Assembly (NCBI GenBank): GCA_964639225.1
Contig: CAZXCK010000022.1
Span: forward strand, 1 to 40,390
Direction of reading: 5' to 3'
DNA from: CAZXCK01 sp964639225
Lineage (GTDB): Bacteria; Chloroflexota; Anaerolineae; Aggregatilineales; Phototrophicaceae
Length of the DNA: 40,390 bases
Positions 1-8,839 of this stretch are shown here, piece by piece. The notes beneath the pieces were generated by a model. That model searched no databases. It saw only the letters and a list, made by a program, of their open reading frames with translations, and was not told where the DNA came from. Each line of letters opens with the position of its first letter. Position 1 is the stretch's first letter. Position numbers and translations under genes: made by a program.

Positions 1-84
1 GAGCCTCTTACCTTCGGTGGTGAGACCGTCCGCCTGTCAGTATAGCATGTGTTACCTGATGCACAAGCCGATCGCCGTCAGCCG
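1..84. other. Left edge, no gene recognised
   Basis: I see no convincing gene, RNA or hairpin terminator in these 84 bases, which lie downstream of the small zinc-ribbon gene on the minus strand. Confidence 0.4.
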
Positions 85-381
85 TCACGGTTTATTCGGC
101 GGGCTGTCGTTGATGTTGTAGTGGCCGTCCCCGGTAGAAAGACCTGCCTCGTCGCTGTCGGGCATCAGCGGATCGTCACTGCGCCCCATCAGCAGATACA
201 GGCTCTGCATCGCCTGATAGTCAAATTCCTGATAGCCGCAAATATCACACACGTAGGCCGGCATATCGGGCACACTCAGTATGCGCCCCTCGTAGATCTG
301 CACGTAGGCCGTTTTACCCGGATAACAGCGCCCAAGCTGGCAGCGCGGGCAACTGTAAGTATAGTTGATTGATGTGTCGAT
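85..381 (-). CDS. Small YgiT-like zinc-ribbon protein, probable ATC start
   Basis: A protein of about 98 residues with two Cys pairs, C11-P-R-C14 (plus C19) and C45-D-I-C48, as in YgiT/MqsA-type zinc ribbons; the C-terminal half is polar and unstructured-looking. The first standard start (GTG at 303) would remove the first Cys pair. The reading frame is open and coding-like right up to the stop codon of the preceding signal peptidase gene, with no ATG, GTG or TTG in it. That stop is followed by an AAGGA ribosome site at the right distance from ATC at 379-381 (ATT at 388-390 is also possible). I therefore infer a non-AUG start and coupling to the upstream gene. Partner and function are unknown. 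A sequencing error near the start is an alternative. Confidence 0.6.
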   Translation of the reverse strand: MDTSINYTYSCPRCQLGRCYPGKTAYVQIYEGRILSVPDMPAYVCDICGYQEFDYQAMQSLYLLMGRSDDPLMPDSDEAGLSTGDGHYNINDSPPNKP

Positions 382-393
382 GGTAGAAATTCC

Positions 394-978
394 TTAATCT
401 GCCACGGTGTCAAAACGCGGCACAACGCCAAACTGGGTCAGCGGCCAAAAACGAAAAACCGCCTCACCGATGATGTACTCGATACTGACCGCGCCATAAG
501 TGCGCGAGTCGCGGCTGTCGTTGCGGTTGTCGCCCATCACAAAATACTCATTCGGTCCCAGCGTCCAGCTTTGATCCGGGCAGCGTACCGGGCGGCAGGC
601 TTCTTTGATATACGGTTCCTCGAGGCGTTCGCCGTTGATATAAATCTGCTGGTCGATCATCTCGACCGCTTCGCCCGGCATACCGATCACCCGCTTGATA
701 ACCGCCGTGCTGCGCCGGCGTTCTTCCGGTGTGTTAAACACGATGATATCGCCGCGCTGGGGGTCGCCGAACAGGTAATTCAGGCGGCTGATGACCAGCC
801 GGTTGCCTTCGTAAAAGTTGGGCTGCATGCTGGTTCCCAGCACCAGCGAGCGCGGAATCGCCAGTTGCAGCAGCGTAAATACGGCGACAACAAAGCCGGC
901 GGTCGCCAGTACATCCCGCAGCAGCGCCCTGGCGTTGGCCAGGCGAGGACGGGGCGCGTTGTTGGTTAATCCGGTCAT
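394..978 (-). CDS. lepB: Signal peptidase I (second copy)
   Basis: Type I signal peptidase (S26 family), which removes Sec/Tat signal peptides outside the membrane. With ATG at 978 it has 194 residues: one N-terminal membrane segment (about 20-42), the nucleophile Ser50 in GTSMQP, the general base Lys95 in IKRVIGMPGE and the C-terminal box GDNRNDSRDSR. The start at 978 is preferred because the open frame upstream runs into the preceding signal peptidase gene, which ends 4 bp before it. The two copies share a Cys-containing insertion (EACRPxRC) after NGERLEEPYI, pointing to a local duplication. The small zinc-ribbon gene follows directly downstream. Family assignment is firm; the division of labour between the copies is unknown. 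Confidence 0.93.
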   Translation of the reverse strand: MTGLTNNAPRPRLANARALLRDVLATAGFVVAVFTLLQLAIPRSLVLGTSMQPNFYEGNRLVISRLNYLFGDPQRGDIIVFNTPEERRRSTAVIKRVIGMPGEAVEMIDQQIYINGERLEEPYIKEACRPVRCPDQSWTLGPNEYFVMGDNRNDSRDSRTYGAVSIEYIIGEAVFRFWPLTQFGVVPRFDTVAD

Positions 979-982
979 AAGG

Positions 983-1594
983 CTATGGGCTGCCTGAATA
1001 GCTGATACCACCAACCAGTCCCCAGTCGGCAGGGGGCCAGTAACGGACAAACACCTGCCCCACCACATATTCGCGCAGCACCGGGCCGAAGTCCCGCGAA
1101 TCCTGGCTGCGATTGCGGTTGTCGCCCATCACGAAGAACTCATCCGGTCCCAGCTCCCAGGCATTGTCGCGGCAGCGTTCCGGGCGGCAGGCTTCATTGA
1201 TATACGGTTCTTCGAGGCGCTCGCCGTTGATGTAGACCTCCGCATCGCGCAACTCCACCGTATCGCCAGGCAGGCCAATCACCCGCTTGATGTAATCTTC
1301 CTGGGTGTTGCCGGGATAGTGAAAAACCACCACATCGCCGCGCTGGGGGTCGCTAACCAGGTAACTCACCCGGCTCACAATCAGGAACTGGCTGTTGTAG
1401 AAGCTCGGCTCCATGCTGGGACCGTCCACCACAAAGCGCACCGTCGCCAGATTGACCAGGGCGTAAATGGCCCCCACCAGCACAATCAAATCCAGAATTT
1501 CCCGCAGGAAACCGGATCGCTTCAGGCGCGGGCGCGGCAGATGAGCAGCACTCGCGTCGGTCTGCATATCGGTTTTCAAGCCAGTTTGCACCAC
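983..1594 (-). CDS. lepB: Signal peptidase I (first copy)
   Basis: Type I signal peptidase of 203 residues with one membrane segment (about 31-50), catalytic Ser60 in DGPSMEP, catalytic Lys103 in YIKRVIGLPGD and the box GDNRNRSQDSR. It cleaves signal peptides of exported proteins on the outer face of the cytoplasmic membrane. It lies 70 bp downstream of der and 4 bp upstream of a second copy that shares its Cys-containing insertion, so the two are probably co-transcribed. Met10 is an alternative start. Both copies keep all catalytic residues, so neither looks like a relic. Confidence 0.93.
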   Translation of the reverse strand: MVQTGLKTDMQTDASAAHLPRPRLKRSGFLREILDLIVLVGAIYALVNLATVRFVVDGPSMEPSFYNSQFLIVSRVSYLVSDPQRGDVVVFHYPGNTQEDYIKRVIGLPGDTVELRDAEVYINGERLEEPYINEACRPERCRDNAWELGPDEFFVMGDNRNRSQDSRDFGPVLREYVVGQVFVRYWPPADWGLVGGISYSGSP

Positions 1595-1663
1595 AAGTCT
1601 TCACTCATTCCTGTCGTCATCGCGCTATTATACGCCCCGCCGTCTGGCACGGGCAATCCCGGT

Positions 1664-3073
1664 TTAGTCCGGCTGCTGGCCACGCCGCGACTCGCGGGCC
1701 GGTGTACCGGTACTCTCGCGGAAACTGAGGCGAATCGGTGTGCCTTCGAAGGGATAATACTCGCGGATGCGGTTCTCCAGAAAGCGCTTGTACGTAAAGT
1801 GGACCAGCTCTTTGTCGTTCACATGGAACAGAAACAGCGGCGGGTCGATGGCCACCTGCGACGCGAAATACAGCTTCAGCCGTTTGGTACCTTTGATGGG
1901 CGGCGGGTGCTGCTGCACAGCAGCCCGCACAATCTGGTTAACCTCAGATGTGGGGATGCGATAATATCGCTCTTCCCAGATGCGGTGCGCCACTTCCAGC
2001 ACCTGATGAATCCGCTGGCCGGTAAGCGCGCTGATGAAGATCACCGGCGCGTAAGGCACAAAATGCAGACGCTCGCGCACGTGCTTCTCAAATTCGGTCA
2101 TGGTGTAGGCGTCTTTTTCGACGGAGTCCCACTTGTTGACGATAATCACCAGGCTGCGATAAGCCTCGATGATATGCCCGGCGATGTGTTCGTCCTGCTC
2201 GGTGACACCCTCGGTCGCATCGACCATCAGCAGCGTCACATCGGCGCGTTCGATGGCTTTCATGGCGCGCAGCACGCTGTATTTTTCCACACCCGGCTCG
2301 ATGCGCCCGCGCCGGCGGATGCCCGCCGTGTCGATCAGCGTCACGTCCTCGCCGTGCCACTTGATGACCGTGTCGATGGCGTCGCGGGTGGTCCCCGCTA
2401 CCGGACTCACGATCATGCGGTCCTGTCCCAGCAGATGGTTAATGAGCGTGCTTTTGCCTGCGTTGGGCCGCCCAGCGATCGCGATCCTGAGATGTTCGTC
2501 GTCGGCGTCCAGTTCGTCCAGGTTGATCTCGGCATTTTCCAGCGACTCGATCACCAGATCGAGCAGATCGCCGGAGCCGAGGCCGTGGATGGCGCTCACC
2601 GGCACCACCGGCCCCACACCCAGCCCGTAGAATTCCAGCGCGTCGTCGTTGCGCTCCATCGTATCGGCTTTGTTGGCCGCCACGATCACCGGCTTGTTCG
2701 TGCGCCGCAAAATCTCGGCGATTTCCTCATCGGCAGCGGTGATGCCGTGCGTCACATCCACCAGCATGACGATAACATCGGCGTCCTGCACGGCGACCAG
2801 CGCCTGGGCGCGAATCTGCTCGACGAAATCCAGGCTGCCTTCGGCCAGCGGCGATACATCACGCCCGCCTTTGGGCTGGTAGACCTCGATGCCGCCGGTA
2901 TCCACCACATGGAACACCACGCCGCGCCAGTCGGAGTCGGCCTGCAGGCGGTCGCGGGTGGTACCGGGGATGTCATCGGTGACGGCCATGCGGCGGCCCA
3001 CCAATCGATTAAACAATGTACTCTTACCAACATTAGGCCGCCCGACCAGGGCGACCAGCGGTTTACGTGCCAT
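1664..3073 (-). CDS. der: Ribosome-assembly GTPase Der (EngA)
   Basis: Double-Era-like GTPase needed for maturation of the 50S ribosomal subunit. The 469-residue protein has two GTPase domains in tandem, with P-loops GRPNVGKS at 11-18 and GRPNAGKS at 201-208. Each has its own DxxG (DTGG, DTAG) and NKxD motifs (NKAD, NKWD), followed by the C-terminal KH-like domain (about 370-450). Length fits the family. An AGGA site precedes the ATG. It lies between cdaR and the signal peptidase genes on the same strand, and a possible promoter sits in the gap to cdaR. Confidence 0.97.
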   Translation of the reverse strand: MARKPLVALVGRPNVGKSTLFNRLVGRRMAVTDDIPGTTRDRLQADSDWRGVVFHVVDTGGIEVYQPKGGRDVSPLAEGSLDFVEQIRAQALVAVQDADVIVMLVDVTHGITAADEEIAEILRRTNKPVIVAANKADTMERNDDALEFYGLGVGPVVPVSAIHGLGSGDLLDLVIESLENAEINLDELDADDEHLRIAIAGRPNAGKSTLINHLLGQDRMIVSPVAGTTRDAIDTVIKWHGEDVTLIDTAGIRRRGRIEPGVEKYSVLRAMKAIERADVTLLMVDATEGVTEQDEHIAGHIIEAYRSLVIIVNKWDSVEKDAYTMTEFEKHVRERLHFVPYAPVIFISALTGQRIHQVLEVAHRIWEERYYRIPTSEVNQIVRAAVQQHPPPIKGTKRLKLYFASQVAIDPPLFLFHVNDKELVHFTYKRFLENRIREYYPFEGTPIRLSFRESTGTPARESRRGQQPD

Positions 3074-3109
3074 ATTTGTGATCTTGTCCTACTCATTACG
3101 GTACACCGC

Positions 3110-3138
3110 ATCATAGCAGATGCCGCGCCGTCTGTATA
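3110..3138 (-). promoter_or_regulatory. Possible promoter of der
   Basis: On the minus strand TATACA (3133-3138) and TATGAT (3110-3115) are 17 bp apart, about 37 bp before the der start. Both boxes match the sigma-70 consensus in most but not all positions. Confidence 0.35.
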
Positions 3139-3150
3139 CGAGAGGCATGT

Positions 3151-4389
3151 TTACGGTGGGGGCGCGGTGGCTGCTTCGCCGTTCTCCACCGTCACGGCGA
3201 TCAACGACGGCAGCAGCGCGATGCCGCTGGCGTCGATCTGCCCCTGGTCGATGGACGCCGATGGCGTCAGTTCGTATGTCCCCGGTTCGCGTCCGGCCAG
3301 GTCCAGCACCACCCGGATATCCTCGCTGGACAGGTTCTCCAGCACCGCCTGCGGGCCGGTCACCAGCGCAGACACCTGATCCGGCACAATCTGCGCGGTC
3401 AGCCCGTCTTCAAGGCCGATGACTTCCACCTCAATCTGCTCAAACTGCTCGGTGGACGCCTGCGCCGTGATGCTGATGAGCACCGTCACCACCTGGTCAC
3501 CCAGCAGCGGCAGCTCCGGCTCTCCTGGCGGAAACACCACCGGCACCGTAATCTCGAAATCGTCAGTACGACCGGTCAGGTCGATGCGTTCGGTCAGCAG
3601 CGTGGTGGGGACGCGCGCGCCACTATCCGTACCGGAACCCGTCATCACCAGCACTGTCTGCGGCGCATAGCCAATCGACGAAATCACGTAGCCGTCGGGC
3701 AGCGTGGTCGTGTCGATATTGGGCGAGACGGTCACTTCGCGCACATCGTCGCGGCGGCTGATGGCCACCGACACACCGACCATCTGCGGTTCCAGCGTCA
3801 CATCGCTGACCACACCGCCCTCAGCATCGACCGGCAGCAGCCGTACCTCGGTTTCCAGCGAATCGCGGCGGTCCGCCAGGTTAACCGGCGCGCGGGCCGC
3901 CACCACCTGCTGTACCTGGCTGGCCGGCCCGCTGACCATCACCTGGCTCTGGCCGAGTACAGGCTGGCTGCGCGTGTAATTCACCGGCGGCTCGTTGAGG
4001 ATGATGGGGTCCACCATCACCTGCTGCGACTGCAAGGCTTCCAGCACCACACCGATCTGGCGCGGCTGGGTGTCGATTGTCGCCCGGCGCGCAACATCGG
4101 CTTCCAGTTCGACGGTGTGTGTACCCGGTCCCAGGCCGCCCAGGTCGGCCCGCACCACAATATCCTCTGCCGTGAGCAGGTTCAGCACCGACTGCTGCGC
4201 GCGCACCGTCACCCGAACTGTCCGCGCCGCACGATCCATCAGCACCAGACCGGGGTCAGGATTCATCTGCACCGGAATCTGCGGAAAACGGCGTTCGCCG
4301 ATAGGATCGGCCTGCGTCGCCGCGATGATCCACACCAGCACGGCCAGCGCCAGCGATGCCACCAGCCAGATCAGATTGTTGGTCAACAT
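3151..4389 (-). CDS. cdaR: YbbR-domain protein, CdaA regulator CdaR
   Basis: A 412-residue membrane-anchored protein: one N-terminal transmembrane helix (about 5-24), then an extracytoplasmic part with repeated YbbR-type beta domains, visible as recurring stretches such as 'PEDVRV/VTGPxxVL' and 'RVDLAGxxPGTYxL'. CdaR binds the diadenylate cyclase CdaA and adjusts c-di-AMP production in Firmicutes; the same role is inferred here from the adjacent cdaA, which ends 23 bp upstream. ATG at 4389 is chosen because it places the membrane helix at the very N-terminus; the longer open frame upstream only overlaps cdaA. The C-terminus is Pro/Ala-rich. Confidence 0.88.
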   Translation of the reverse strand: MLTNNLIWLVASLALAVLVWIIAATQADPIGERRFPQIPVQMNPDPGLVLMDRAARTVRVTVRAQQSVLNLLTAEDIVVRADLGGLGPGTHTVELEADVARRATIDTQPRQIGVVLEALQSQQVMVDPIILNEPPVNYTRSQPVLGQSQVMVSGPASQVQQVVAARAPVNLADRRDSLETEVRLLPVDAEGGVVSDVTLEPQMVGVSVAISRRDDVREVTVSPNIDTTTLPDGYVISSIGYAPQTVLVMTGSGTDSGARVPTTLLTERIDLTGRTDDFEITVPVVFPPGEPELPLLGDQVVTVLISITAQASTEQFEQIEVEVIGLEDGLTAQIVPDQVSALVTGPQAVLENLSSEDIRVVLDLAGREPGTYELTPSASIDQGQIDASGIALLPSLIAVTVENGEAATAPPP

Positions 4390-4412
4390 GTTATTGGCTC
4401 GAACTGTTCGCG

Positions 4413-5279
4413 TCACGTCTGCCTGCGCTGTTCCTGAGTTCCTGCAAACTGACTCTTCAACCATTCGCGGGCACGTGACAGCCAGGGAGCCGCCCCGTGA
4501 TCGCGCTCTGGCCCGTAGAATGCGTTCAGAATAGTGCGCAGCCGCTCCACATCCAGCCGCGACACCATGCGTCCGCCGTTGGTTATGGCGATGCGTCCCG
4601 TCTCTTCGGATACGACCACACACAGCGCATCACTCACTTCGCTGATGCCCAGCGCCGCCCGGTGACGGGTTCCCATTTTGCGGCTGGGCAGGTTGCGGCT
4701 GGCTGTCAGCGGCAGCACCGACGCCGCCGACGCGATACGCCCGGTATCGCCGATGATCGCAGCGCCGTCGTGGAGTTCGGTTTTTGGCCAGAAAATTGTG
4801 AGCAGAATCTGGCTGGTTACCTGGCTGTCCAGCGGGATACCCGTGCGGATGTAGTCCTGAAGGCTGCTGTTGCGCTGCAATACGATCAACGCGCCATGAC
4901 GCCGCTCCGCCAGCCGTTCAACCGCCTGGACAACCTCGCTGATAACCTCCAGACGGATATCCTCTGGCGTGGTCCGGCTGAACAGAATACCGCCGCGCCC
5001 CAGACGCTCCAGCGCGCGCCGCAGCTCCGGCTGAAAAATGACCGGAATGGCGACAGCCAGTACTGTCAGCACGTTGTTCAGCAACCAGCTCAGCGCGCGC
5101 AGCTCAAAAATACTGGAAACGAGCAGCAGGCCCACCAGCAGCACCACCGTACCGCGCAGCAGCGCCACCGCCTGCGTCCCTCGGAACAGAAACGTCAGCA
5201 CAAAGAAAAACATTGCGACGATTACAATATCAATTGCATCCAGCAGCGTGAGATTCTCTAACGCCCAGATCAGTTCCAC
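4413..5279 (-). CDS. cdaA: Diadenylate cyclase CdaA (DisA_N domain)
   Basis: Makes the second messenger c-di-AMP from two ATP at the membrane. The 288-residue protein has three N-terminal membrane helices (about 14-34, 38-58, 66-84), then the DisA_N catalytic domain with its two signature motifs, DGA at 171-173 (in HDGAAII) and RHR at 205-207 (in TRHRAALGI). GTG at 5279 is preferred: it has an AGGGG site 10 bp upstream and fits the usual N-terminus; TTG at 5318 is possible but has no ribosome site. It is first in a run with cdaR and der. In other bacteria c-di-AMP controls potassium and osmotic balance. Confidence 0.93.
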   Translation of the reverse strand: MELIWALENLTLLDAIDIVIVAMFFFVLTFLFRGTQAVALLRGTVVLLVGLLLVSSIFELRALSWLLNNVLTVLAVAIPVIFQPELRRALERLGRGGILFSRTTPEDIRLEVISEVVQAVERLAERRHGALIVLQRNSSLQDYIRTGIPLDSQVTSQILLTIFWPKTELHDGAAIIGDTGRIASAASVLPLTASRNLPSRKMGTRHRAALGISEVSDALCVVVSEETGRIAITNGGRMVSRLDVERLRTILNAFYGPERDHGAAPWLSRAREWLKSQFAGTQEQRRQT

Positions 5280-5344
5280 GTAGGCTTTGCCCCTGGTCCT
5301 ACCAACCGCGTACACCAAAAAACAGCGATTGCGTCCAACCGTCT

Positions 5345-5350
5345 ATTATA
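5345..5350 (-). promoter_or_regulatory. Possible -10 box of the cdaA operon
   Basis: A perfect TATAAT on the minus strand lies about 65 bp before the cdaA GTG start in the 175-bp gap to the TPR gene. No good -35 box is visible at 16-18 bp, so the call is tentative. Confidence 0.35.
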
Positions 5351-5453
5351 ACGCCCGTTCACAACCCAGCATCTGCGCGGTGGGAATTCGTACAGGTCGC
5401 GTGCAATTGACTTTTGCGACGCACACTACTTCAATTATACCGTGTGGCTTCGC

Positions 5454-7715
5454 TTACTGCCTCTGCTGGATTCGCGCTTCGATCTGTTTCAGCAGGCGAC
5501 GGTAATCATCGCTGTTTTCCGGCTCCAGCGCGATAATCTGGCGGATGGTGCTGCGCGCCTCGGCCAGCATGCCGATCTCGATCTGAAGCTCGCCGAGGGC
5601 ATCGAGTTGGTGGACGGCATCCGTATTACGGCCAAGCTGGCGATACATGGCAGCCAGACGGGAGCGCAGACCGGGATCGGTGGGGTAATGCCGGGTAAGT
5701 TCTTCCAGCGTGTGTACAATGCGGGTGATCTGCTTGCGGCGGGCGTAGATGCGCAGCAGCCGGTCGAGGTGGTCAATGGCTTCTAGCTGGTTCAGCTGGC
5801 TGTAGTTGAGGTCCACCAGCATACGCAGGGCGCGCTCGTCCTCTGGCGTGAGTTCGATGATGTCCTCGTAGATGCGGATGGCACTGCGCATGTCCATGCG
5901 GAGCTGCTCGGCGTCTGCCTGGCTGTGCTTGATGGCGACCAGCTTCTCTTTAGGCGCGCTGACCTGCTTCGCCAGCCGTTCGGCGCTGAGGAACGTCTCG
6001 CGCGCTTTCTCGAAATTGCCCAGGTGATTATAGGTTCGGCCCAGTTCGATATACTGGTCCAGCACCTCGTCCGGGCTGTTTTCGCTTTCCAGCAGGTCGA
6101 TCAGACTCAGCCGGATCGACACGTCCAGCGGCGACTGTTCCAGCACTTCAAACAGAATCGACGCTGCCCGATCCTTCTCACCGCGCATCATATAGGCACG
6201 AGCCACCATATTATACTTGTTGATCGCCTGCCGCAGCCGTCCCTCGCGCATCATAATCTCGGCCATGCGCACATGCACCGGCAGGTAAAACGGAGAGGTC
6301 TGTACGGCGTTGTGTGCCTCGTCCATCGCCAGCGTCAGCATGTTCTGGCGGATGTAACTGTCGATGCGCGACACCGTCGAAGCCAGGTTGTCGCTGCCGC
6401 CTGTCCCCAGGAAGTCAACAACGCCCTGATCGCCCTGGTCGCGCATGACTTCATCGAGATGCTGGCGCGTCTCGGCGATGCGATGCTTCCAGTCCGCCCC
6501 GGTCAGCAGATTCAACAGCCGCGCGTTGATGGCTTCCAGCGCGTCGTCGGCCCGGCCTTCGAGCGCGTTCTGCAGCCGCTCGTAAATCTGTGCCAGTTCG
6601 GCAGCTTCCGACTGGCCCAGCGCCAGCCCGGTATCCACAGCCTGCAGGCTCTGCAACAGATAGCGCAGCGCCTGCCGGTGCTTGCCCAACTTGAAATAAG
6701 CCTGCCCCAGCCCGTGCATGGCCCCAGACGACAACAGCGGATCGACCAGCGCCTCGCCGAGATGCTGGGCGGCTTCCTGGGGTTCATCCTGTTCCAGCAG
6801 CAGCGCGCCCAGGTTGAGCTTGAGCGCCGGATGACGCAGCCCCTCAGCGGCGCGCCGGTAAGCCTCGATGGCGTCTGCGTCTCGCTGCTGGCGCTGGAAC
6901 TCCATGCCCTGCAGCGCGTCGCCACCAGCCTTGTCGAGCATACCACTTTCCATCACATGGGCAGCCAGCGCGACCAGCGCCTTGACCGACGCCTCGCCCA
7001 GCGGCCCACGCGGGTCAGAGTGCGCTTCCTCTTCCAGCAGCAGATTATCATCATCGTCGAACAGGTTAATATCCGGCGGGGCGTCGGCCTCGTCGAGTTC
7101 GTCGGTCTGCGGCAGGGCGATATCGCCGCCGGATTTCAGCGCCCGCAGCGCGTTGAGCGCCTGCGAGTTGCGCTTGTCCAGGCGCAGCGCACGCTCGACC
7201 GCCTTCTCGGCTCTTTCGCTATCGTCCAGGCGATGGAAGTTATACGCCAGCGTCAGGTACTCGCGCACGGCCTTCTTTTTATCGCCGATGCGCTCGTAAG
7301 CCTGCGCCAGCCGCATATGAATCTGCACCAGGCCGGGCGTAAGCTGTGTCGCGCGCTCCCAGTTGCCGATAGCCTTGTTCAGGTCGCGCTGGCCCAGATA
7401 CACCTCAGACACGTTGATGTACTGCTGGGCCGCCTCTTTCAGGCGACCCATGCGCTCCAGCACGTCGGCGCTCTTCTCCAGCGGAGTCGGGTCGTCCGGC
7501 GACAGCTCATGCGCCCGCATGTAGACTTTAAGCGCGTCATCCAGGCGATCGGCGTTAAGCAGGGCGAGGCCCAGGCTGGTGTGAGCCTCGGAGTCCTCCG
7601 GGAACTCTCGGATAGCCTTCGAGTAGGCACTGATCGCCACCGCCCATTCGTGATTCCAGGCGGCGTCGTGGCCTGCATTCATATGCTGTTGGTAGAGTTC
7701 CCGGTCACCAGCCAT
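5454..7715 (-). CDS. Large TPR-repeat protein
   Basis: A 753-residue protein made almost entirely of tetratricopeptide repeats (helix pairs with W/L/G/Y/A/P spacing), in an N-terminal block of about 180 residues, an acidic linker (about 205-235) and a longer C-terminal array. There is no signal peptide or membrane segment, so it is probably a cytoplasmic scaffold for protein-protein contacts. ATG at 7715 is chosen because AGGGGGA precedes it by a few bases; the upstream in-frame Met lacks a ribosome site. argF ends 32 bp upstream on the same strand, so the two may share a transcript. I cannot name a specific partner or pathway. Confidence 0.85.
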   Translation of the reverse strand: MAGDRELYQQHMNAGHDAAWNHEWAVAISAYSKAIREFPEDSEAHTSLGLALLNADRLDDALKVYMRAHELSPDDPTPLEKSADVLERMGRLKEAAQQYINVSEVYLGQRDLNKAIGNWERATQLTPGLVQIHMRLAQAYERIGDKKKAVREYLTLAYNFHRLDDSERAEKAVERALRLDKRNSQALNALRALKSGGDIALPQTDELDEADAPPDINLFDDDDNLLLEEEAHSDPRGPLGEASVKALVALAAHVMESGMLDKAGGDALQGMEFQRQQRDADAIEAYRRAAEGLRHPALKLNLGALLLEQDEPQEAAQHLGEALVDPLLSSGAMHGLGQAYFKLGKHRQALRYLLQSLQAVDTGLALGQSEAAELAQIYERLQNALEGRADDALEAINARLLNLLTGADWKHRIAETRQHLDEVMRDQGDQGVVDFLGTGGSDNLASTVSRIDSYIRQNMLTLAMDEAHNAVQTSPFYLPVHVRMAEIMMREGRLRQAINKYNMVARAYMMRGEKDRAASILFEVLEQSPLDVSIRLSLIDLLESENSPDEVLDQYIELGRTYNHLGNFEKARETFLSAERLAKQVSAPKEKLVAIKHSQADAEQLRMDMRSAIRIYEDIIELTPEDERALRMLVDLNYSQLNQLEAIDHLDRLLRIYARRKQITRIVHTLEELTRHYPTDPGLRSRLAAMYRQLGRNTDAVHQLDALGELQIEIGMLAEARSTIRQIIALEPENSDDYRRLLKQIEARIQQRQ

Positions 7716-7747
7716 ATTTCCCCCTGCGCACCCCAAGTCTTCAATCG

Positions 7748-8656
7748 TTACTTCATCAACTCGACCAGCACGGCCTTCTGCGCGTGCAGGCGATTCTCCG
7801 CCTGCGGGAAGATCATCGACTGCGGACCGTCGGCCACTTCGTCGGTGATCTCCTGGCCGCGATGCGCCGGCAGACAGTGCAGCACAATGGCGGTCGGCTT
7901 CGCCAGCTTCAGCAGTTCCGTGTTGACCTGATACGGCTCGAACAGCGCCAGCCGCTGCGCGATTTCTTCTTCCTGGCCCATGCTCACCCAGGTGTCGGTA
8001 TAGACCACGTCGGCATCACGGACGGCGTCTTCCGGCTCCAGGAACGTCTCGATCTTGATGTCGCCCAGGCCGCGCGCTTCATCGATCACAGCGCCGTCGA
8101 GCGCGTAACCCGGCGGCGAGGCGATGGCGAAATCCAGGCCGTACTTGGCGCAGGCGATCACCGACGAAGCCGCCACGTTGTTGCCATCGCCGATGAAGGC
8201 GAACTTCAGCCCCTGCAACGAGCCAAAACGCTCGTGAATGGTCAGGATGTCGGCCAGCGCCTGGCACGGGTGGCGGTCGTCGCTGAGGCCGTTGATGACC
8301 GGCACTGAGGCATAACGCGCCAGCTCGACGACGTGCTCATGGTCGAACACACGCGCCATAATCCCCTGCACATAGCCAGAAAGCACCCGCGCCACATCGC
8401 CGATACTCTCGCGCTTGCCCAGGCCGATCTCCGATGGCCCCAGCATCATCGCGTCGCCACCCAGATGCTTCATCGCCATCTCAAACGAGACGCGCGTGCG
8501 CAGCGACGGCTTCTGAAAGACCATCGCCAGCACCTTACCCGCCAGAACCGGCGCGTTGCCGCCTGTGCGCCATTCGGCCTTAAGCTGGACGGCCAGTTCC
8601 AGCAATCGTTCCAGATCGTCTTTTGACCAGTCAGAGAGTGAGATCAGATGGTTCAT
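7748..8656 (-). CDS. argF: Ornithine carbamoyltransferase
   Basis: Converts ornithine and carbamoyl phosphate to citrulline in arginine synthesis. The 302-residue protein has the carbamoyl-phosphate motif (KPSLRTRVSF), HPCQ, the ornithine-binding DTWVSMG and the catalytic HCLPAHRG. DTWVSMG and HCLPAHRG point to ornithine rather than N-acetylornithine or aspartate as substrate. ATG at 8656 has a GGAG site 6 bp upstream; the extra N-terminal codons of the longer frame do not belong to the family. No other arginine genes are nearby. It lies 183 bp downstream of polA. Confidence 0.95.
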   Translation of the reverse strand: MNHLISLSDWSKDDLERLLELAVQLKAEWRTGGNAPVLAGKVLAMVFQKPSLRTRVSFEMAMKHLGGDAMMLGPSEIGLGKRESIGDVARVLSGYVQGIMARVFDHEHVVELARYASVPVINGLSDDRHPCQALADILTIHERFGSLQGLKFAFIGDGNNVAASSVIACAKYGLDFAIASPPGYALDGAVIDEARGLGDIKIETFLEPEDAVRDADVVYTDTWVSMGQEEEIAQRLALFEPYQVNTELLKLAKPTAIVLHCLPAHRGQEITDEVADGPQSMIFPQAENRLHAQKAVLVELMK

Positions 8657-8810
8657 ACCCGCTCCATAGCTTCTGTTGAAAAATCCACTATTCAAAAGAA
8701 AGCAGCCATACAGCCCCGGCCTGCCCGCTGCTATACCTGGCAAGCCTTATACGCATGGCTGAATCTGATTGTAACCCAGAATCAATGACCTGATGATGCA
8801 GATAACCGCC

Positions 8811-8825
8811 AATTGGCGACCAATT
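8811..8825. other. Short hairpin after polA
   Basis: AATTGG and CCAATT arms flank a 3-base loop about 15 bp past the polA stop. They overlap the 10-bp palindrome GCCAATTGGC at 8808-8817. There is no T-run, so it is a weak terminator or a protein-binding site ahead of argF. Confidence 0.3.
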
Positions 8826-8839
8826 CCGGTACGCTGGTC

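Noticed and set aside
1319..3379. Long open frame on the plus strand opposite der
   Set aside because: It mirrors the codon pattern of der, whose motifs are unmistakable; its translation is His/Gln/Arg-rich and matches no family.
3434..3700. Repetitive-looking Gly/Thr/Val stretches in the YbbR gene
   Set aside because: Explained by the repeated YbbR domains rather than by a DNA repeat.
5407..5445. Plus-strand TTGACT...AATTAT promoter-like pair
   Set aside because: No plus-strand gene follows; it lies in the gap between two minus-strand genes.
5925..7931. Long open frame on the plus strand opposite the TPR gene
   Set aside because: A GC-rich shadow of the TPR gene with no recognisable motif or ribosome site.
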